This document shows, piece by piece, positions 7,219 to 12,096 of a DNA stretch of 12,096 bases; within the stretch, counting starts at the first letter, position 1; the number at the start of each line of letters is the position of its first letter. The stretch spans positions 1 through 12,096 of the forward strand of contig JBBIOI010000105.1 in assembly GCA_037443425.1 (NCBI GenBank), written 5' to 3'. The position numbers and the translations under genes are program-made. This DNA comes from JBBIOI01 sp037443425 (lineage in GTDB: Bacteria > Desulfobacterota > BSN033 > UBA1163). The notes below the pieces were generated by a model, which ran no database searches, was not told where the DNA came from, and saw nothing but the letters and a program-made list of their open reading frames with translations.

Positions 7219-8187
7219 TTATTTAGATGGAGAGGTTTTAAATAACCCCTTTACCATTTCATATTCCTCAATCATCATTTTTCTAAATTCTGATGGAGGT
7301 TTATAGTCTTCAAAGGCACCAATATTTTGGAAGGCCCGATTGACCTCCTGAGATTTAATAGACTTTTCAAGATTTGAAAGAAGTATTCCTTTTATCGATT
7401 CAGGGACTCCTGAAGGAAGGAAGAATCCAAACCATACAGAAGACATATCATATTTATATCCTAACTGTTTAAGGGTAGGAACATCAGGCAGGTCTGGTAT
7501 CTTCTTTGAGGTTAGAAGTACCCTCACCTTACCTGCTTTTAAATGCGAGGCTACTAAACTCCATGCAGGAATGGCTACCTCTACATGACCTCCTAACATG
7601 GCGACTAAACCAGGGGATGCACCTTTATAAGGAATCATGTTAATTGCCTGTCCTGTTACAATACGAATAATTTCATATCCAAAATGACCCACTGATCCAA
7701 CTCCAGTCGAACTTCCACGAATCTTTCCAGGGTTCTGTTTCATATATTCTATCAATTCCTGAAATGTCTTCCATGGTGAGTCTGCCCTAACAGCAATGAG
7801 CAATGGTATTGATACAGCCTGACAAAGTGGCTCAAGATCTTGAAATGGATTGTATGGAACGTTTTCAGGGTTTGTGGCATATGTATAGATGATATTTGAA
7901 TTGATAAAAAGCATAGTATAGCCATCCTTTTTACTCTTGGCCACGAAGTCAGCACCTATTGTTCCCCCTCCGCCTGTCTTATTAATCGGGATGATTGGTG
8001 TACTGAGATTCTTAGAGAGCTCTGAGGCAATTGCCCTGCCAGTAAGATCGAGTCCATCACCTGGCGCCAGTGTAATTACCATTTGAATGGGCTGGCTTGG
8101 ATAGGTCTCAGCATGGGACTTTGATGTTAAGATAAATATGAAAGAAAAGAAGAAGAAACATATTAAAGTTGTTAATATCTTTTTCAT
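7219..8187 (-). CDS. TctC/Bug-family periplasmic solute-binding protein (second copy)
   Basis: Exported binding protein (322 aa) and third gene of the minus-strand operon, starting 22 bp after the ferredoxin stop behind GGAGG with 8-bp spacing. The signal peptide is residues 1-26 (MKK, Phe-rich core, likely cut after SKSHA). The mature start is ETYPSQPIQMVI. Family marks: APGDGLDLTGRAIASEL, NKTGGGGTIGADFV, SKKDGYTMLFINS, IPYKGASPGLVAMLGGHVE, DLPDVPTLKQLGY, and a C-terminal DYKPPSEFRKM that parallels DYKPPAELRRL in the first copy. The two are clearly paralogues, but the ligand loops differ (GDGLD here, GSAGD there), which suggests different ligands. No membrane components are adjacent. Confidence 0.9.
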   Translation of the reverse strand: MKKILTTLICFFFFSFIFILTSKSHAETYPSQPIQMVITLAPGDGLDLTGRAIASELSKNLSTPIIPINKTGGGGTIGADFVAKSKKDGYTMLFINSNIIYTYATNPENVPYNPFQDLEPLCQAVSIPLLIAVRADSPWKTFQELIEYMKQNPGKIRGSSTGVGSVGHFGYEIIRIVTGQAINMIPYKGASPGLVAMLGGHVEVAIPAWSLVASHLKAGKVRVLLTSKKIPDLPDVPTLKQLGYKYDMSSVWFGFFLPSGVPESIKGILLSNLEKSIKSQEVNRAFQNIGAFEDYKPPSEFRKMMIEEYEMVKGLFKTSPSK

Positions 8188-8209
8188 GGTTTTTTCCTCC
8201 AGAGGATTT

Positions 8210-8425
8210 TTATCGATAACATATGGACATTGGCAAAGGTATTCTTAATTTAATAGCACCCTTCTTCGGACAATCAAGAACACAGGCATTACAGTGCCAG
8301 CATTCATCAGGATAAGTTATTTTTGGTACTTTTTTTCTCTTTGATCCAAAGAATACATCCTGTGGACATACATTAACACAAATTCCACATCTAATACAAA
8401 GTTTTTCGTCTACTATTGGAGGCAT
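8210..8425 (-). CDS. AprB-like 2[4Fe-4S] ferredoxin (second copy)
   Basis: Two-cluster ferredoxin (71 aa), 26 bp after the flavoprotein stop, with AGAAAGGAAAG before the ATG. Ligands: C10-x2-C13-x2-C16-x3-C20-P and C42-x2-C45-x2-C48-x3-C52-P. It aligns with the first copy from residue 1 through the second cluster, including PDECWHC. It differs in having an intact CPKKGAI after the last ligand and a five-residue tail with one extra Cys (SICYR). The pairing with a flavoprotein of the same family as in the plus-strand cluster indicates that flavoprotein and ferredoxin form one enzyme and moved or duplicated together. Confidence 0.88.
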   Translation of the reverse strand: MPPIVDEKLCIRCGICVNVCPQDVFFGSKRKKVPKITYPDECWHCNACVLDCPKKGAIKLRIPLPMSICYR

Positions 8426-8451
8426 ATCTCTTTCCTTTCTAATTAAGTGGA

Positions 8452-10092
8452 TTAAATATCTATTTTACGCCATTCAAAACTTGGTCTATTATGTTTCAAT
8501 TTACAGACCAATCTCTTTCCATCAAGAAGGGGGTTTTGAAATGGAAAATCGAGTCTAAAAAACTTATCCCTTGTCTCTTTTCTTTCAATAACAGCCAAAA
8601 ATATTACTTCAGCAATGTCCAAAAGATTTAATACCTCAAGGCAACGCATCAATTCGTGGGGATTTTTTGCAATAATGGTTTTATGTGCCTTTTCTTTCAA
8701 TCTTTGAAGTTGATGAAGGCCTGCATTTAAAAGATTCTCATATCGAATGGAGCCAGCATAATCAAACATAATCTGATTAAGTGCGATATTGACCTCTTGC
8801 CAGGATGAACCATGCTTTCGGTTTTTTATATCCTCCAAAAAGGCCTTCTTTTCTTTAATCTCATCTTTAAAATTTTTAATTTCTGACATATCTTTCTTTT
8901 TTGAATAATTTGCACTATTTTCTCCTGCTATCCAACCAAATGTGGCAGCACATGAGACCCCACCGAAGTACTCATCTCCTGCAGCATATAGTCCTTCAAG
9001 GGATGTCTCAGCCTTTTCATTATAAAGAATACCTCCACGTGTTGTCATTTCATAAGTCATAAATTCTACGGGATTTTTTCTTATATCGATTCCTTCTTCT
9101 ATGAGGTGGTTAACGATTGCAGTATTTCCCTCATGCTTCATCCAGTACATCATATATTTATAGTCATCATTAGATATCCCGCGACAATCCATATATAGAG
9201 GGCCTTTTCCAGATCTCGTATAATCCTCAAATAGAGATTTATAGACATCAGCGATAGCATCTCCATATCTACGGTCGGGTTTTTTAAGAAATGGACCAAC
9301 AGGCTTACCATTAGGGTCCTTTATTACGCCTACCCATGTTGCCTTTCCACACCTTGCAAAGTATTTTGGACCTGCCCAGCGCATTGGTATCTCCATATTT
9401 GAAAGTTCAGCACCTGCGCGGTAAGCCATTGCCCTACCATCTCCTGTTGTGCTTGGGGAATCTGCTCGATTAAACATCCAGCCAGGTGTAGGAGAGGGAT
9501 AAAGCCCCACACAGCCACCTGTGGATAATACAATGCTCTTGGAAAGAAATATTAATAGCTTATCTTCCCTTGTATCGACTCCAATTGCACCAATCAAACC
9601 ATCTCGAAAGAGAAGCTCACTCATCATAACCCTATTTATTATCTTAACCCCTCTCTTTTTTGCCTCCTTTGTTAGGATTGCTTTCTGGTTTTGACCCGAG
9701 TATTTTAAGGTTGTAAATGGTCGACCAGGAAATGCATGACCAGAAAATTCCCATCTCCCCTCATACTTCATTGGTATTCCCCAGCTATCCCATAGTTTTA
9801 CAATGTCGAATGATCTTTCCATCCATGTCCTTATAAACTCCTTGGTTCTTGTCCAACCTACCTGTGAATGCCAAACCTCCTCAACTACAGGTTCAATATC
9901 TTTACCATGGAATTCTGGTATATAGACCCTAAAATGGTCACACCCTAAGCCTGCAGACCCACTTCTCAATATATTTGCCTTTTCAGCAATGACTACATTT
10001 GCCCCCAACTCAGCTGCCCTAATTGCAGCCATAAGGCCTGCTATTCCTCCACCAACGCATAAAACATCACTTTTGATAATCACCTCATCCAT
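8452..10092 (-). CDS. AprA/FrdA-like FAD-dependent oxidoreductase (second copy)
   Basis: Flavoprotein (546 aa), first gene of the minus-strand operon, with AAAGGAAG before the ATG. FAD fold SDVLCVGGGIAG (residues 8-19) with E37, then ILRSGSAGLGCDHF (41-54), GDGRAMAYRAGAELSNME, GPLYMDCRG, a second FAD segment LEGLYAAGDEYFGG, a helical C-terminal domain with QIMFDYAGSIR and NPHELMR, and AVIERKETR. These motifs run parallel to the plus-strand copy (for example GHAMAFRAGAELANME and QIMFDYVGYIK). Before the second FAD motif it reads TTRGGILYN, where the other copy reads GITGSVSGIVVD, so the active sites probably differ. It belongs with adenylylsulfate reductase A-type proteins by family and by its ferredoxin partner. 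The substrate is unknown, and true APS reductase is unlikely given the length and neighbours. Confidence 0.85.
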   Translation of the reverse strand: MDEVIIKSDVLCVGGGIAGLMAAIRAAELGANVVIAEKANILRSGSAGLGCDHFRVYIPEFHGKDIEPVVEEVWHSQVGWTRTKEFIRTWMERSFDIVKLWDSWGIPMKYEGRWEFSGHAFPGRPFTTLKYSGQNQKAILTKEAKKRGVKIINRVMMSELLFRDGLIGAIGVDTREDKLLIFLSKSIVLSTGGCVGLYPSPTPGWMFNRADSPSTTGDGRAMAYRAGAELSNMEIPMRWAGPKYFARCGKATWVGVIKDPNGKPVGPFLKKPDRRYGDAIADVYKSLFEDYTRSGKGPLYMDCRGISNDDYKYMMYWMKHEGNTAIVNHLIEEGIDIRKNPVEFMTYEMTTRGGILYNEKAETSLEGLYAAGDEYFGGVSCAATFGWIAGENSANYSKKKDMSEIKNFKDEIKEKKAFLEDIKNRKHGSSWQEVNIALNQIMFDYAGSIRYENLLNAGLHQLQRLKEKAHKTIIAKNPHELMRCLEVLNLLDIAEVIFLAVIERKETRDKFFRLDFPFQNPLLDGKRLVCKLKHNRPSFEWRKIDI

Positions 10093-10109
10093 TGGAATCT
10101 TCCTTTCGT

Positions 10110-10119
10110 TAATCGATTA
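10110..10119. promoter_or_regulatory. 10-bp palindrome in the leader of the minus-strand operon
   Basis: TAATCGATTA is a perfect palindrome lying between the predicted minus-strand transcription start (about 10132) and the flavoprotein start codon. It is a possible operator half of a regulator site. Ten-base palindromes are not rare in AT-rich DNA. Confidence 0.2.
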
Positions 10120-10138
10120 GTCTAAAGAACTTGACCAA

Positions 10139-10166
10139 ATTATAACGGAGTGGTTATTAAAGTCAA
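10139..10166 (-). promoter_or_regulatory. Sigma-70-type promoter for the minus-strand flavoprotein operon
   Basis: Read on the minus strand: TTGACT (10166-10161), a 16-bp spacer, then a perfect TATAAT (10144-10139). The leader to the ATG at 10092 would be about 40 nt. It is one of the two best promoter matches in the window and is placed where a promoter is needed. Confidence 0.65.
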
Positions 10167-10177
10167 GGATTTGACTT
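10160..10177. promoter_or_regulatory. Inverted repeat overlapping the minus-strand -35, possible operator
   Basis: AAGTCAA-GGAT-TTGACTT is a 7-bp perfect inverted repeat with a 4-bp centre. Its left arm contains the minus-strand -35 hexamer. A dimeric regulator bound here would block that promoter. No regulator gene is visible in the window. Confidence 0.4.
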
Positions 10178-10247
10178 CAAAGACCTCTGAAAAACTATTT
10201 AAAAATCCTTTCATAAATGGGGAGGCTTCCCAGTCTATCAAAGACCT
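10177..10247 (+). repeat. Pair of 10-bp direct repeats in the divergent control region
   Basis: TCAAAGACCT occurs at 10177-10186 and again at 10238-10247, 61 bp apart. Both copies lie between the two divergent promoters and overlap the ends of the inverted-repeat element at 10180-10260. They may be paired protein sites or a product of the element's structure. Confidence 0.45.
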
Positions 10248-10260
10248 TTTCAGAGCTCTC
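10180..10260. repeat. 81-bp inverted-repeat element, MITE-like or cruciform
   Basis: The ends AAGACCTCTGAAAA (10180-10193) and, on the other strand, GAGAGCTCTGAAAA (10260-10247) match at 12 of 14 positions, with a perfect 9-bp core CTCTGAAAA. The element is directly flanked by CTTCA on both sides (10175-10179 and 10261-10265), which could be a 5-bp target duplication. It has no coding capacity. It could be a small non-autonomous insertion between the two promoters, or a regulatory stem. The short flanking repeat may be chance. Confidence 0.4.
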
Positions 10261-10271
10261 CTTCATAAGAC

Positions 10272-10299
10272 TTGACAATATGTTGATAATCATTAATAT
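10272..10299 (+). promoter_or_regulatory. Sigma-70-type promoter for the TRAP operon
   Basis: A perfect TTGACA (10272-10277), a 16-bp spacer, then TAATAT (10294-10299), about 55 bp before the dctP start codon. The leader is AT-rich and ends in AAAGGAGG (10336-10343), a strong ribosome site. Confidence 0.55.
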
Positions 10300-10354
10300 T
10301 TAAACCAAGTTTAAGTCTATAAATTAAAAAATTAGAAAGGAGGAAAAGGTAAAG

Positions 10355-11389
10355 ATGAAAAGAAAAGGTATTTTAACTTTGATATCAAGTATTGTTTTAA
10401 TCTTAATTATGTCGGCCCCAATCTTTGCACAGGTAATCACACTTAAGCTTGCTGATCAGAATGCACAAACTGGTTGGGGACCAATGCATGCACTTCAACC
10501 ATGGGTTAAAAAGGTAGAGGAGGCTACAAAAGGGAGGGTAAAGATAGAGGTCTATTACTCTCAAACACTGGCAAAGGGACCAGATATATGGAATGCTGTT
10601 AAAAGTGGAATTGCTGATATAGGTTGGTGCTTCCATGGTTACTGGCCTGGAATGACACCACTTGCAGATGTAATAACACTCCCTTCTCTGCCATTTATGA
10701 AGGCTGAGAAGGGAAGCGAGGTGCTTTGGAAACTCTATGAAAGATTTCCTGAAATTCAAAGAGAGTTTAAAGATAACCATATACTTATGCTCTGGACAAG
10801 CCATCCATACTTCTTAATTACAACAAAGAAACAGGTAAAGACAATGGAAGACCTTAGAGGAATGAAGATAAGGGTTACTGGAGGACCGCCAACAGATCAG
10901 ATGAAGGCCCTTGGAGCAGTTCCAATGCTTATCCCAATGCCTGAAAATTATATTGCACTCCAGAAGGGAGTAATTGATGGCATGGGAACTCCATGGGAGG
11001 CAATTCATGGGTTTAGGCTTTACGAAGTTGTTAAATATTACACAATAGTGCCACTTTCTGCTGTTTACTTCTCCATGGCTTTTAATAAACAGAAATGGGA
11101 AAGCCTCCCCAAGGATATTCAGGCAGCCATCATGAGTGTGAGTGGGCTTGAAGGTTCTAAATTCTGGGGACGTAATTTCTTTGATACTGCTGAAAAGGGC
11201 GTTGAGGAGATGATTAAAAAAGGCGGCTATGAAATGGTTAAATATGTGGTTCCACCTGATGAAGTCGCAAGATGGAGAAAGGTCGCAGGTGAGCCTTTAT
11301 GGAAAGAATGGGTAAAGAAGATGGAGGCAAAAGGTCTTAAAGAGGCTCAGAAGATTCTTGATACTACCCTTGAGTTATTATCGAAATAA
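10355..11389 (+). CDS. dctP: TRAP transporter solute-binding protein DctP
   Basis: Periplasmic binding protein (344 aa, usual length) of a TRAP transporter, which uses an ion gradient to import organic acids. The signal peptide is residues 1-25 (MKRK, long hydrophobic core, likely cut after APIFA). The mature protein starts QVITLKLADQN. Family marks: VKKVEEATKGRVKIEVYYSQ, VKSGIADIGWCFHGYWPG, TLPSLPF, MEDLRGMKIRV with the conserved carboxylate-binding Arg at about 173, GAVPMLIPMPENYIALQKG, IDGMGTPW, and LPKDIQAAI. The nearby membrane subunits confirm the system. Divergent transcription from the flavoprotein operon, with a shared control region, suggests linked regulation and perhaps a shared substrate. 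The ligand is not predictable from sequence alone. Confidence 0.93.
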   Translation: MKRKGILTLISSIVLILIMSAPIFAQVITLKLADQNAQTGWGPMHALQPWVKKVEEATKGRVKIEVYYSQTLAKGPDIWNAVKSGIADIGWCFHGYWPGMTPLADVITLPSLPFMKAEKGSEVLWKLYERFPEIQREFKDNHILMLWTSHPYFLITTKKQVKTMEDLRGMKIRVTGGPPTDQMKALGAVPMLIPMPENYIALQKGVIDGMGTPWEAIHGFRLYEVVKYYTIVPLSAVYFSMAFNKQKWESLPKDIQAAIMSVSGLEGSKFWGRNFFDTAEKGVEEMIKKGGYEMVKYVVPPDEVARWRKVAGEPLWKEWVKKMEAKGLKEAQKILDTTLELLSK

Positions 11390-11414
11390 GTAATAAATTT
11401 TTCAATCTTTTATT

Positions 11415-11449
11415 AAAAAAGTGAGGGGAGCTTTTTCCCTCACTTTTTT
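11415..11449 (+). terminator. Strong intrinsic terminator or attenuator between dctP and dctQ
   Basis: A 13-bp perfect stem, AAAAAAGTGAGGG (11415-11427) with CCCTCACTTTTTT (11437-11449), encloses a 9-nt loop and is followed by further T to 11450. It has the form of a rho-independent terminator but sits inside an evident operon. Partial read-through would give more binding protein than membrane subunits, and the stem would protect the 3' end of the dctP message. Confidence 0.8.
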
Positions 11450-11474
11450 TACACGAAATTGATAAAGAGGTAAG

Positions 11475-11981
11475 ATGAGGGATTTGAAAGAAAAAGGCCT
11501 TATAAACGCTATTACTTACTATATCTCTAAGGGTCTGCTTATAATCGGAATGGTTGTTCTTGGGGCAATGATGTTTTTGACCGCAACTGATGTAATACTG
11601 CGGTATATCTTTAATAGGCCTGTCCCTGGTGCTTATGAACTTACTCAATTTATGATGGCTATCGTTGTACCTTTTGGTATTGCATACTGTGCTTATGTTG
11701 AGGGCCATGTAAGTGTTGACCTTTTAATTACACGTTTCTCAAAAAGGATTCAAAATATTCTCGGTGTATTTACATCTTTTCTATCTTTAGGATTGTTCAT
11801 CTTAATTACATGGCAGAATATAAAATTTATTAAAGAGCAGTTTGATTCTAAACTAACATCAGCAGTCCTTCTTATCCCCGTTTATCCTTTTGTTTTCTTT
11901 GTAGCCCTTGGAATCGGTATTTTCTGTATTATAATCCTGAGGGATCTTCTGAGATATATAGATAAGGTGGCTGAAAGATGA
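11475..11981 (+). CDS. dctQ: TRAP transporter small membrane subunit DctQ
   Basis: Small integral membrane subunit (168 aa). Four hydrophobic segments at about residues 18-38, 56-75, 94-114 and 133-156. The family stretch DVILRYIFNRPVPGAYELTQ lies after the first segment, and EGHVSVDLL follows the second. AAGAGG lies 4 bp before the ATG. The stop overlaps the start of the large subunit (ATGA), so the two are translationally coupled. DctQ forms the membrane complex with DctM and receives substrate from DctP. Confidence 0.92.
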   Translation: MRDLKEKGLINAITYYISKGLLIIGMVVLGAMMFLTATDVILRYIFNRPVPGAYELTQFMMAIVVPFGIAYCAYVEGHVSVDLLITRFSKRIQNILGVFTSFLSLGLFILITWQNIKFIKEQFDSKLTSAVLLIPVYPFVFFVALGIGIFCIIILRDLLRYIDKVAER

Positions 11982-12096
11982 GTCCTGTTGAGACTGGAAT
12001 TGTAGGAATTGTTATTCTCATAATACTTCTCTTCTCTGGTATGCATATCGGGGTTGGAATGGGTCTTATCGGATTTTTAGGATTTGCTTATCTTTC
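11978..12096 (+). CDS. dctM: TRAP transporter large membrane subunit DctM, 3' partial
   Basis: Only the first 39 full codons are in the window. The start ATG overlaps the dctQ stop (ATGA). The visible protein begins MSPVETGIVGIVILIILLF and continues GMHIGVGMGLIGFLGF. This is the first membrane helix and a conserved small-residue segment typical of DctM N-termini. Order and overlap after dctQ make the call secure despite the cut. Confidence 0.88.
   Translation, partial: MSPVETGIVGIVILIILLFSGMHIGVGMGLIGFLGFAYL

Noticed and set aside
10403..10804. 133-residue open frame on the minus strand inside dctP
   Set aside because: It lies wholly within dctP on the opposite strand, with Cys/Trp-rich, non-protein-like composition. 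It is a shadow frame, as are the other short overlapping frames in the window.
1..12096. tRNA, rRNA, CRISPR array, riboswitch or complete insertion sequence
   Set aside because: By eye I saw no cloverleaf, spaced repeat array, transposase or long conserved leader. All gaps other than 10093-10354 are under 100 bp.

Overview
The window is a gene-dense piece of an AT-rich bacterial genome. It has strong Shine-Dalgarno sites, -35/-10 promoters, and no sign of foreign base composition. The gene set is a DMSO-reductase-family molybdoenzyme of the pyrogallol-phloroglucinol transhydroxylase type, two AprAB-like flavoprotein/ferredoxin pairs, solute-binding proteins of the tripartite tricarboxylate transporter (TTT) family and a TRAP transporter. 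This points to an anaerobe that degrades organic acids or hydroxylated aromatics, perhaps a Desulfobacterota-like lineage. The taxonomic placement is inference only, since the window holds no marker gene.

Layout. Positions 1-7158 carry a plus-strand cluster: a molybdopterin catalytic subunit cut by the window's left edge, its three-cluster Fe-S partner with a C-terminal beta domain, an AprA-like flavoprotein, a 66-residue two-cluster ferredoxin, an ACMSD-like amidohydrolase, a small cupin, and an exported TctC/Bug-type binding protein. A candidate internal promoter lies before the amidohydrolase. Positions 7219-10092 carry a minus-strand operon that repeats part of this set with diverged paralogues: AprA-like flavoprotein, ferredoxin, TctC/Bug protein. 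The two units converge on a shared hairpin at 7174-7214. Positions 10093-10354 are a divergent control region with a good promoter facing each way, a palindrome over the minus-strand -35, and an 81-bp inverted-repeat element. From 10355 a TRAP operon follows: dctP, a strong terminator-like hairpin, dctQ, and the start of dctM, cut by the right edge.

How the genes may work together (inference). The solute-binding proteins would capture one or more carboxylated substrates. The amidohydrolase resembles metal-dependent decarboxylases and hydrolases acting on aromatic or muconate-type acids. The molybdoenzyme resembles the enzyme that rearranges hydroxyl groups on trihydroxybenzene. The flavoprotein/ferredoxin pairs would pass electrons to or from an intermediate. 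No substrate can be assigned from sequence. The duplicated flavoprotein-ferredoxin-binding-protein cassette beside a transhydroxylase-like molybdoenzyme is the most unusual feature.
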